Positions 17,831 to 25,540 of a stretch of DNA of 64,000 nucleotides are shown one piece after another. Where the stretch lies: the NCBI GenBank assembly GCA_048499805.1, contig JASNZF010000003.1:527468-591467 (forward strand), given 5' to 3'. Below the pieces are notes generated by a model. The model was not told the origin of the DNA, did not search any database, and saw nothing but the letters and a program-made list of their open reading frames with translations. Position numbers and translations under genes: made by a program. The DNA comes from JAWXBA01 sp048499805 (lineage in GTDB: Bacteria > Gemmatimonadota > Gemmatimonadetes > Gemmatimonadales > GWC2-71-9). Each line of letters begins with the position of its first letter. Position 1 is the first letter of the stretch.

Positions 17831-20800
17831 TCACCCCCCCACCGCATCCTCCACGATCCGCGCCTGCTCGATCGCATGGGCCTGGTGATACCCCTCCGCG
17901 GGGCTGGCCCGCTCGGGCCGGCCGGCGTATCGCAGCGGACGGCCCTGCAGCAGCGGCGCCAGTCGCGGTGCGACCCAGCTCCACGCCCCCATGTTGCGCG
18001 GTTCCTCCTGGGCCCAGACCACTTCCGTGAGGTGGGTGTACCGGGCCAGCAGTTCGCGCAGCTGCCGCTCCGGGAAGGAGTAGAGCTGCTCCAGCCGGGC
18101 CACCGCCGGACGGTTCGCTCCCAGCTCCTCGGCGGCGGCGGCCAGCTCGTAGTAGAGCTTGCCGCTGCAGAGGATCAGCCGGGTCGCCGCGGACGGGTCG
18201 GCCATCGCGGGGTCGTCCAGGACCGGCTGGAAGGTCCCCTGGGTCAGGTCCTCGAGGCGCGAGCCGGCCTGCGGCAGCCGCAGCAGGCTCTTGGGGGTGA
18301 ACACCACGAGCGGCCGCTGGCGCTGCCGTCGCGCCTGCCGCCGGATCAGGTGGAAGTACTGGGCCGCCGTGGTGCAGTTGGCGATCCGCATGTTCCCCTC
18401 GGCGGCATTCTGGAGGAACCGCTCCAGCCGCGCGCTGGAGTGCTCCGGGCCCTGGCCCTCGTAGCCGTGCGGCAGCAGCAGCGTCAGCCGGCAGGTGACC
18501 CCCCACTTGGCCCGGCCGGCCGAGAGGAACTGGTCGATGATCACCTGGGCACCGTTGATGAAGTCACCGAACTGCGCCTCCCAGATCACCATCGCCTCGG
18601 TGGCGGTGGTGCTGTAGCCGTACTCGAAGCCCAGGGTCGCCAGCTCGGAGAGCGGGCTGTTGTGCAGCTCGAACGCCGCGAGCGATCCCGGGAGGCGTTG
18701 CATCGGGGTGTGCCGGGCCCCGGTCACCGCATCGGTGAACACCAGGTGCCGGTGGCTGAAGGTGCCGCGCTCGCAATCCTGGCCGGTCAGTCGGATGGGG
18801 ATCCCCTCCGCCAGCAGTGACGCGAAGGCCAGCGCCTCGGCCTGGCCCCAGTCGATCCCGCCGTCGGGCCCCAGGGCGGGGATGCGCCGCTCCAGCTGCT
18901 TCTGCAGCTTCGGATGGATCGTGAAATCCGGGGGGACGACCAGCAGTTGCTCGTTGAGGGCCGCGAGCATCTCGCCGGGGACCGCCGTCTCGACCTCCTG
19001 CCACAGCACCTGGCCGACTGGGGGCGCATCGGCGTGGGTCTGGGACAGGCTCGCCTTGAACCCCTGCTGGGTCTCGACCAGGTGCTGGTACGCCGCGGCA
19101 TACCGCTCTTCCGCCGCCTCTGCGCTGATCACCCCGGCGGTTGCGAGCCGCTCGGCGAACCGCTGGCGGACCGTCGGGAGCGCCTTGATCCGGCCGTACA
19201 TGAGCGGCTGGGTGTAGCCGGGCTCGTCGGCCTCGTTGTGACCGTGCCGGCGGTACCCCACCAGGTCGATAAGGGCGTCGCGGTGGAAGCGGTCGCGGTA
19301 CATCATGGCCAGCCGGATCGCCGCCATGCAGGCCACGGGGTCATCGGCATTGACGTGGATGATCGGCAGGTCGAACCCCTTGGCCAAATCGCTGGCATGC
19401 CGGGTCGAGCGAGCGTCCCGGACGTCGGTGGTGAAGCCGACCTGGTTGTTGGCGATCAGGTGGATCGTGCCGCTGGTGCCGTAGCCGGACAGGTTGCCCA
19501 GGTTGAGGGTCTCGGCCACCACCCCCTGGCCGGCGAAGGCGGCGTCGCCGTGGATCACCACCGGGACCGCCGCGTCGGGGTCGACGTGGATCTCCTGGCC
19601 GCGGCGCTGGGTCTGGAGGGCGCGGACCCGGCCGTCCACCACCGGGCCGACGAACTCGAGGTGACTGGGATTGTGCGCCAGCGCGACCGGCACCGCCTTG
19701 CCCGATCGGGTCACGAAGGCGCCCTCGGCGCCGTGATGGTACTTCACGTCGCCGGTGCCGATGTCCTCGCCCTCCGCGGCGCCCTTGGCGGGCTTCTTGG
19801 CCCCCTCGAACTCCGCGAAGATGCTGACGTAGGGACGGCCGAGGATATGGGTCAGCACGTTCAGCCGCCCGCGGTGCGCCATCCCGATCACCACCTCGCG
19901 GGTGCCGTGCTCCGCCGCGGTCTCGACCAGGGCGTCCAGCATCGGGACCAGCATGTCCACGCCCTCGATCGAGAAGCGCTTCTGGCCGAGGTAGGCCTTG
20001 TGCAGGAAGCGCTCGAAGGCCTCGACCTGGATCAGGCGGTCCAGCAGCTGCACCTGCTCCTCGGGGGACATCGGGGTGCGGTGCGCCCCGCTCTCGATCT
20101 GCTGGCGCAGCCACTCGCGCTGGCGATGGCTGGCGATGTGCTCCACCTCGTAGGCGATGGTGCCGCAGTAGGTGTCCCGCAGATGGGGCAGCGCCTCGAG
20201 CAGGGAAGGGCCGGGGACCGCCACGCGCAGGACCGATGCCGGGATGTGGGCCATCACCTCGGGGGTCAGGCCGAGCGGCTCCGGGTCCAGGGAGGGATCG
20301 CCCACCGGGGGCGTCCCCAGCGGGTCCAGGTGGGCCGCCAGATGGCCGTGGGTCCGAAATGCCTTGACGAGGGCCATCGCCGCCGCCACGTGCTCCAGCT
20401 CGGCCAGGCTGGGAGCTGCTGCGACAGGGAGAGGGCTGCCCCGCTGCCCCACCGCCGCGCCGCCCTCCGGCCCCGCTGCCCCGCCGCCCCCCTGCCCCCC
20501 GGCCACCAAGTCACCCAATCCGAGGCCGGTCGCCACCCCTTCGTAGAACCCGTCCGCACCCTGGAGCAGCTGGTCCACGGTGCGCAGGAACTCGCCCGAT
20601 TCGGCTCCCTGGATCACCCGATGGTCATAGGTGCTGGTGATCGTCATCACCTTGCTGATCCCCAGTTCCGCGATGCGCTCCTTCGGCACCGTGGCGAATT
20701 CCGGGGGGTAGCCAATCGAGCCGACGGCGATGATCGTCCCCTGGCCGGCCATCAGCCGTGGCACCGAGGCGACGGTGCCCAGGCCACCCGGGTTGGTCAG

Positions 20801-21523
20801 GGTCATCGTGGCACCGGCGAAGTCGTCGGGCATCAGCTTGTGGGTCCGGGCCTTTTCGACCACGCTCTCGTAGGCGGCGTGATAGGCGCCGTAGTCCATC
20901 GCCTCGGCCCGCTTCAGCACCGGGACGACCAGCCCACGCGACCCGTCCTTCCGCTCCACATCCACCGCCAGGCCCAGGCTGATGCCCTCGGGCTCGATGC
21001 GATAGTTGTCATCCCCCACCTTGGCGAGGGCATGCCCCATCATCGGGTGCTGCTTGGTGGCCTGGATCAGCGCCCAGCCGATCAGGTGGGTGAACGAAAC
21101 CTTCTCCGGGCGGCCGGCTGCCTTCAGCCGGGCATTCAGCGCAGCGCGACGCGTCTCGAGCTCGCGGACCGGGAGCTCGCGGAACGAGGTCGCCGTGGGC
21201 ACGGTCAGCGACTCGTTCATGTTCGCCACCAGCCGGGCGGCGGGCCCCTTGATGAGGGTGCCGCCCTTGGGCGCATCAGGGGCTGTGTCCGTCGTGTCGG
21301 CCTTGTCCGCCCTGTCCATCTTGGCCGCCCCATTGCCCGATCCGGGTGCCGGCCGCTCGCCCACCCGGCCGCTCGCGAAGAGGGCGCGCCACTCCTCGGG
21401 CACCGCCTGAGGGTCCCGCAGGTAGTCCTCATACAACGCCTGGGCGAATCCGGCGTTGGCGGTTTCAAACACGTTCGGGTCCACGGCGTCACTCCACGGC
21501 TGGTCGACAGCACATTCAGTCAC
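17831..21523 (-). CDS. kgd: Multifunctional 2-oxoglutarate dehydrogenase E1/E2-type (Kgd)
   Basis: A 1230-residue TCA-cycle enzyme with the mycobacterial Kgd domain order. An E1-like N-terminal segment (FAQALYEDYLRDPQAVPEEWRALF) is followed by an acyltransferase domain (about residues 75-325, catalytic TYDHRVIQGAESGEFL), and then the ThDP-dependent E1 core (GMAHRGRLNVLTHILGRP, HGDAAFAGQG, RRHGHNEADEPGYTQPLMY). There is no lipoyl domain. A Gly-rich linker after the acyltransferase domain is encoded by CCCCGCTG-type repeats. The GTG start at 21523 leaves only about 16 bases of leader after a TAGATT promoter; GTG 21484 has a better GGAG and is a real alternative. The stop lies in repeat sequence. 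Confidence 0.92.
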   Translation of the reverse strand: MTECAVDQPWSDAVDPNVFETANAGFAQALYEDYLRDPQAVPEEWRALFASGRVGERPAPGSGNGAAKMDRADKADTTDTAPDAPKGGTLIKGPAARLVANMNESLTVPTATSFRELPVRELETRRAALNARLKAAGRPEKVSFTHLIGWALIQATKQHPMMGHALAKVGDDNYRIEPEGISLGLAVDVERKDGSRGLVVPVLKRAEAMDYGAYHAAYESVVEKARTHKLMPDDFAGATMTLTNPGGLGTVASVPRLMAGQGTIIAVGSIGYPPEFATVPKERIAELGISKVMTITSTYDHRVIQGAESGEFLRTVDQLLQGADGFYEGVATGLGLGDLVAGGQGGGGAAGPEGGAAVGQRGSPLPVAAAPSLAELEHVAAAMALVKAFRTHGHLAAHLDPLGTPPVGDPSLDPEPLGLTPEVMAHIPASVLRVAVPGPSLLEALPHLRDTYCGTIAYEVEHIASHRQREWLRQQIESGAHRTPMSPEEQVQLLDRLIQVEAFERFLHKAYLGQKRFSIEGVDMLVPMLDALVETAAEHGTREVVIGMAHRGRLNVLTHILGRPYVSIFAEFEGAKKPAKGAAEGEDIGTGDVKYHHGAEGAFVTRSGKAVPVALAHNPSHLEFVGPVVDGRVRALQTQRRGQEIHVDPDAAVPVVIHGDAAFAGQGVVAETLNLGNLSGYGTSGTIHLIANNQVGFTTDVRDARSTRHASDLAKGFDLPIIHVNADDPVACMAAIRLAMMYRDRFHRDALIDLVGYRRHGHNEADEPGYTQPLMYGRIKALPTVRQRFAERLATAGVISAEAAEERYAAAYQHLVETQQGFKASLSQTHADAPPVGQVLWQEVETAVPGEMLAALNEQLLVVPPDFTIHPKLQKQLERRIPALGPDGGIDWGQAEALAFASLLAEGIPIRLTGQDCERGTFSHRHLVFTDAVTGARHTPMQRLPGSLAAFELHNSPLSELATLGFEYGYSTTATEAMVIWEAQFGDFINGAQVIIDQFLSAGRAKWGVTCRLTLLLPHGYEGQGPEHSSARLERFLQNAAEGNMRIANCTTAAQYFHLIRRQARRQRQRPLVVFTPKSLLRLPQAGSRLEDLTQGTFQPVLDDPAMADPSAATRLILCSGKLYYELAAAAEELGANRPAVARLEQLYSFPERQLRELLARYTHLTEVVWAQEEPRNMGAWSWVAPRLAPLLQGRPLRYAGRPERASPAEGYHQAHAIEQARIVEDAVGG
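20437..20508. repeat. CCCCGCTG-type repeat inside kgd
   Basis: A C-rich stretch with the same GCTGCCCC/GCCGCCCC phrase found between genes at 48492 and 53525. On the coding strand it gives a linker of Gly, Ala and Gln (AGGQGGGGAAG) between the E2-like and E1 domains. Confidence 0.6.
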
Positions 21524-21543
21524 GAAGACAGCTGGCCAACCCT

Positions 21544-23214
21544 CTAATCTAACAAGTCGCCCGCTCCCCAGCCGTAACGGGCGTGGGCCGCCGTCCGGTA
21601 CTCCTCCGCCGCCTGGAAACCCTGTTCGGCATCCCAGCCCAGGACATCTCCGAGGAGCTCGGCCACGGCCGCTGCCGCCGCCACGCCCTGATCCCGGGTT
21701 TCCCAGGCCAAGTGCAGGCGCCGGGCCAGGACGTCATCCACCGTCATCGCGAACTCCCGCCGGGCCGCATGGCGGACCTCCGCCGCGATCGCCGGGTGCT
21801 CGGGGTGGATCGGCTGCGCCAGCGCCGGCTCATCCCGAACCAGGTTCACGATGGCGGCGGTCTCCGCACCATGGTGCCGCACCAGGTGCGCCGCGGTGGC
21901 TGCCGGGAGTCCTACCGCCTCGGCCAGCTCCTGGAAGCCGGCCAGGGTCGGGCTCTCCCCCCCGGGCAGCGGCTCCCGGGCGCTGGCGGTGTGGGCCTCT
22001 GCGCGCACCGCGCTGGGCACGCCAAGTTCCCGTCCGACCCGGTCCATCAGCTCGGCGGCCATGCTGCGCCAGGTGGTCAGCTTGCCACCCGCGATCGTCC
22101 ACATCCCGCCGTGGCCGCGGAGGATCTGGTGCTCCCGGCTCACCGCCGACGGGCCGGCACCCTCGGGCCCCCGCAGGAGCGGTCGGAGCCCTGCCCAGGT
22201 GCCGGTCACGTCCTCCTCCGTCAGGTGGGCCGAGGGGAAGAGGGAGTTGACCGACCGGAGGAGGTAGTGGACGTCCTCGGTGGTGGTCGTGACCTGGTCG
22301 GGGGCGTCTCCGCTGTCGGTGTCGGTCGTCCCCACGTAGGACCACTCACCCCAGGGCAGGACGAACATCACCCGGCCGTCGATCGGGCTGGTGAAGGTGA
22401 TGGCGTGCTGGTGCCCCAGCCGGTCCCGGCGAAAGAGGATGTGGACCCCCTTGGTGGGACGGAGGACCGGGAGGCTGGTGGGGTCCTCCAGCCGGCGGAG
22501 GGCATCGGTCCAGGGACCGGTGGCGTTGACCACCGCGCGAAACCGGATCTGGCCGGTTTCCCCGGTGAGCTGGTCCTCGAGATCGGCCGCCGCAATCCGG
22601 CCCTCCACCGCATCGAGGCGGGTGACCGCGGTCCAGGTGGCGATCGCTGCCCCGCGCTGGGCAGCGGCCCGCGCCACCGCGACCACGAGCCGTGCATCAT
22701 CGCACTGGGCATCGTAGTAGAGTGCCCCACCGGTCAGGCCCCGTTCCCGGATCATTGGCTCCCGTTCCAGGAGCGCCCGCTTGCCGAGGCGCTGGTGGCG
22801 GGGCAGATTGCCACGCCAGGCCAGGAGGTCGTAGAGCCACATCCCGATCTCCAGCTTCCAGCGTGGCACCCGGTCGCCCCGGTGCACCGGCAGGATGAAC
22901 GGCTGGGGGCGCACCAGGTGGGGGGCCAAGGCCAGGAGCTGCCGTCGCTCGCGGAGCGACTCGAAGACCAGCCCCAGGCGGCCCTGCTCGAGGTAGCGCA
23001 GCCCCCCGTGGACCAGGCGGCTGGACCGCGAGCTGGTGCCCCAGGCCAGGTCGTGGCGCTCCACCAGCGCCACGGAAAGGCCGCGAAGGGCGGCATCCCG
23101 GGCGATCCCTGCCCCGGTGATCCCGCCGCCGATGACCAGGAGATCCCAGGTCTGCGCGTCGAGCGCAGCGAGGGAAGCCCGCTGCCGGGAGAGTGTGGCG
23201 TGGTTCAGGAGCAA
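21544..23214 (-). CDS. glpD: Glycerol-3-phosphate dehydrogenase, FAD-dependent
   Basis: 556 residues. The membrane-associated flavoprotein oxidises glycerol 3-phosphate to dihydroxyacetone phosphate and passes electrons to quinone. The FAD-binding LLVIGGGITGAGIARDAALRG is at about residues 25-45, followed by SSRSSRLVHGGLRYLE. VLRPTKGVHILFRR, YVGTTDTDSGD and the GTWAGLRPL/GGKLTTWRSMA blocks are all family signatures, and the C-terminal domain DUF-type helical cap is present. The TTG start at 23214 is dictated by the open frame; GGAGG lies just one base away, so a CTG five bases later is also possible. Its 5' end overlaps the divergent methyltransferase. kgd follows on the same strand. Confidence 0.92.
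   Translation of the reverse strand: MLLNHATLSRQRASLAALDAQTWDLLVIGGGITGAGIARDAALRGLSVALVERHDLAWGTSSRSSRLVHGGLRYLEQGRLGLVFESLRERRQLLALAPHLVRPQPFILPVHRGDRVPRWKLEIGMWLYDLLAWRGNLPRHQRLGKRALLEREPMIRERGLTGGALYYDAQCDDARLVVAVARAAAQRGAAIATWTAVTRLDAVEGRIAAADLEDQLTGETGQIRFRAVVNATGPWTDALRRLEDPTSLPVLRPTKGVHILFRRDRLGHQHAITFTSPIDGRVMFVLPWGEWSYVGTTDTDSGDAPDQVTTTTEDVHYLLRSVNSLFPSAHLTEEDVTGTWAGLRPLLRGPEGAGPSAVSREHQILRGHGGMWTIAGGKLTTWRSMAAELMDRVGRELGVPSAVRAEAHTASAREPLPGGESPTLAGFQELAEAVGLPAATAAHLVRHHGAETAAIVNLVRDEPALAQPIHPEHPAIAAEVRHAARREFAMTVDDVLARRLHLAWETRDQGVAAAAAVAELLGDVLGWDAEQGFQAAEEYRTAAHARYGWGAGDLLD
21546..21551 (-). promoter_or_regulatory. Putative -10 element of kgd
   Basis: TAGATT on the minus strand within TTAGATTAGA, 23 bases upstream of GTG 21523 and overlapping the glpD stop region. 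Same hexamer as the -10 elements proposed at 3891 and 49895. Confidence 0.3.
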
Positions 23215-23775
23215 GCCTCCATCTCAGGCACCCCCGACATCCAGCGCCCCAGCGACTGGTTCCTGAGCCATGCCCACCTGATTCCCCCGGGCGGCCGGGT
23301 CCTCGACCTGGCCTGCGGGGCGGGCCGGCACAGCCGGGCCGCAGCCCAGCTGGGCGCCGCGGTGGTGGCGGTCGACCGGGACGGGTCCCGCATGGCCGAA
23401 TCGCGCCGCGCCTCGCAACGCGCCGGGGAGCGGATCACCTGGCTGGAACTGGACCTGGAGCAGCCCTGGCCGGAGTTCGGGGTTTTTGATGCGGTTCTCC
23501 TCTTCCGTTATCTTGATCGCACGCGCATGCTGGATGTCCGGCGCTGCGTGGCGCCCGGTGGGGTGCTCCTGCTGGAGACCTTTCTCGAGGCGCAGCGCGG
23601 CCAGGGCTGGGGCCCCACCAGCGATGCCCACCTGCTCCGCCCGATGGAACTGCCCGCGCTGGTGGCGCCGCTGGAGCTCCTCCACGCGCGCGAGGTTCTG
23701 GTGCCGGTGGACGAATCGCGCTGGGCGTGGATCGGGAGCGCGCTTGCTCGGAATGTACTAGGAAGTGAGGAGTGA
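23200..23775 (+). CDS. Class I SAM-dependent methyltransferase
   Basis: 191 residues, TehB/UbiE-like fold. SAM-binding motif I is VLDLACGAGRHSRAAA, the acidic end of strand 2 is VVAVDRDGSRM, and motif III/IV follow in FDAVLLFRYLDR and VAPGGVLLLETFL. The substrate is unknown; thiol, tellurite or small-molecule methylation are family options. GTG 23200 has GGAGAG seven bases upstream. The gene is divergent from glpD and the two coding starts overlap by about 15 bases, which is unusual. Its last residues (GSEE then TGA) run into a heptamer array. Confidence 0.78.
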   Translation: MVQEQASISGTPDIQRPSDWFLSHAHLIPPGGRVLDLACGAGRHSRAAAQLGAAVVAVDRDGSRMAESRRASQRAGERITWLELDLEQPWPEFGVFDAVLLFRYLDRTRMLDVRRCVAPGGVLLLETFLEAQRGQGWGPTSDAHLLRPMELPALVAPLELLHAREVLVPVDESRWAWIGSALARNVLGSEE

Positions 23776-23815
23776 GAAGCAAGAAGTTAGAGGTATGAGG
23801 TAAGAGGTAGTGGTA
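23764..23815. repeat. GAGAAGN/GAGGTRA heptamer array
   Basis: Purine-rich heptamers start in the last codons of the methyltransferase and change from the GAGAAGN to the GAGGTAA type. No inverted partner arm is nearby. Confidence 0.6.
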
Positions 23816-23901
23816 AGTGGGGTGCGGGTGAGATGGGGTGCGGGACGGGCTGACGGGTTGGCCCGGGGCCGGATCCTCCCTCCAATCAGCAGGTCCTTCC
23901 T

Positions 23902-25203
23902 ATGTCGGTCACCTTTTCAGCGACGCGCAAGGCCGCCATCATCGCCGGTGTGCGGACCCCCTTTGCCAAGAGCGGCACGGTCTTTCGGGACGTGACGGCG
24001 CGGGAGCTGGCGCGCTTTGCCGCCCGGGAGCTGCTCTATCGGACCGAACTTGACGGCCACGAGGTCGACGAGGTCCACTGGGGCCAGGTCGTCGCCTCCC
24101 CATTGGCACCAAATGTCGGGCGCGAGGTCTCCCTGCTGCCCCAGCTGCCCCTGACCATCCCGGCCTACACCGTCAATCGTGCCTGCGCCTCCGGCGCCCA
24201 GGCGGTGGCCAACGCCCACGACCAGATCATCCAGGGCCACGCCGACGTGATCATTGCCGGCGGCGTCGAGTCGCTCTCGGACGTGCCGATCCTCCATTCG
24301 AAGAAGATGAGCCAGACCCTCGTGGCGGCCAGCAAGGCGCGGTCGCTGACGGAGCGTCTGGCGCTGTTTGCGAAGATCCGCCCGCGCGACCTGGTGCCGG
24401 TCGCCCCCGCCATCGCCGAGCCCTCCACCGGCGAGTCGATGGGGCAGTCGGCGGAAAAGATGGCCAAGGAGAACCAGATCAGCCGCGAGGACCAGGACCG
24501 CCTGGCGCTGATGAGCCATCAGCGCGCGGCGGCCGCCACCGCCAGCGGGCGCCTCGGCGAGGAGATCGCCCCGTGGTTCGGCGGCCGCAACATGGACGAG
24601 CCGGTCACCACCGACAACCTGATCCGCGGCGACACCACCCTCGAGGCGCTCGCCAAGCTGCGCCCGGTCTTCGACCGCCGGTACGGCTCGGTCACCGCCG
24701 GCAATGCCTCGCCACTCACCGATGGCGCCGCCGCCTGCCTGGTCATGAACGCCGACAAGGCGCGGGCGCTGGGATACCGGCCACTGGCCACCGTGCGCAG
24801 CTATGCGGTGGCAGCGGTCGATCCCGGCTGGCAGCTCCTGCAGGGGCCGGCCTGGGCCGTACCCAAGGCGCTGGAACGCGCCGGACTCCGCTGGAGCGAC
24901 CTGGGACTGGTGGAGATCCACGAGGCATTCGCCTCGCAGGTGCTCTCCAACGTGCAGGCCTGGGAATCAATGGAATGGGCCCGGACCCTTGGTCGCACCG
25001 AACCGGTCGGGCAGGTGGACTGGGACCGGACCAACCTCTTCGGCGGCTCGATCGCCATCGGGCACCCGTTTGGCGCGACCGGGGTGCGGCTGGTGACGAC
25101 GTTGGCCAACGAAATGAGCCGCCGCGGGGTGCAGTTCGGGTTGCTCTCGATCTGCGCCCAGGGGGGGATGGGGTTTGCGATGGTGCTGGAGCACGGGGAC
25201 TAG
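23902..25203 (+). CDS. fadI: Acetyl-CoA C-acyltransferase (FadI-type thiolase)
   Basis: 433 residues. It performs the last beta-oxidation step, cleaving 3-ketoacyl-CoA to acetyl-CoA. The nucleophile is Cys95 in NRACASGAQAV. VIIAGGVESLSDVP is family-typical. The catalytic His and second Cys lie in GGSIAIGHPFGATG and LLSICAQGGMGFA. The length (about 430) and the insert after the first domain match FadI/trifunctional beta-subunit enzymes rather than short acetoacetyl-CoA thiolases. The next gene on the strand is a FadJ-type enzyme, so the pair forms an FadIJ-like complex, although about 340 bases of repeats separate them. Its end (HGD then TAG) is formed by a GGGGACT heptamer. Confidence 0.92.
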   Translation: MSVTFSATRKAAIIAGVRTPFAKSGTVFRDVTARELARFAARELLYRTELDGHEVDEVHWGQVVASPLAPNVGREVSLLPQLPLTIPAYTVNRACASGAQAVANAHDQIIQGHADVIIAGGVESLSDVPILHSKKMSQTLVAASKARSLTERLALFAKIRPRDLVPVAPAIAEPSTGESMGQSAEKMAKENQISREDQDRLALMSHQRAAAATASGRLGEEIAPWFGGRNMDEPVTTDNLIRGDTTLEALAKLRPVFDRRYGSVTAGNASPLTDGAAACLVMNADKARALGYRPLATVRSYAVAAVDPGWQLLQGPAWAVPKALERAGLRWSDLGLVEIHEAFASQVLSNVQAWESMEWARTLGRTEPVGQVDWDRTNLFGGSIAIGHPFGATGVRLVTTLANEMSRRGVQFGLLSICAQGGMGFAMVLEHGD

Positions 25204-25252
25204 GGACTGGGGACTGGGGACTAGGGACTGGGGGTTGGGGAGTAGGGAATGG
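25194..25252. repeat. GGGGACT heptamer array at the thiolase stop
   Basis: About eight head-to-tail units of GGGGACT and variants (AGGGACT, GGGGGTT, GGGGAGT). The array begins inside the final codons of fadI, and its first ACT-AGG junction is the TAG stop. Confidence 0.75.
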
Positions 25253-25301
25253 GGGGGCGGGTGTTGGGCGCCAGGTCCCGGCGGTTTCGGGGCACGAAGG
25301 A

Positions 25302-25480
25302 TCACGCGGAGGCGCGGAGAACTGCCAGAGACGCGGAGGGGCGCTGTCTTCCAGGGGCCCGGGTTTATTGGTAGTCAATGGGGTGGGGTGTGGGGGACCC
25401 TGAATCAGGCTCTCCGAGGGATCGAACTGTTCCAGCCCCGGACTCCGCGGCTCTCAGTGCCCCTCCGCGCCTCCGCGTGA
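25302..25480. repeat. Long imperfect inverted repeat with GCGGAG phrases
   Basis: TCACGCGGAGGCGCGGAG (25302-25319) is perfectly complementary to 25463-25480. The inner arms (AGAGACGCGGAG and CTCCGCGGCTCTCAG) are partly complementary. It makes a roughly 180-base hairpin that fills the fadI-fadJ gap after the heptamer array. No ORF inside is convincing; nothing else is seen in this 337-base gap. Confidence 0.6.
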
Positions 25481-25540
25481 GCCCCACGAAGTCCGGCAGG
25501 ATCACGTAGTCAGCATGGCAATCAGTGGCGAAGGGCCAAC

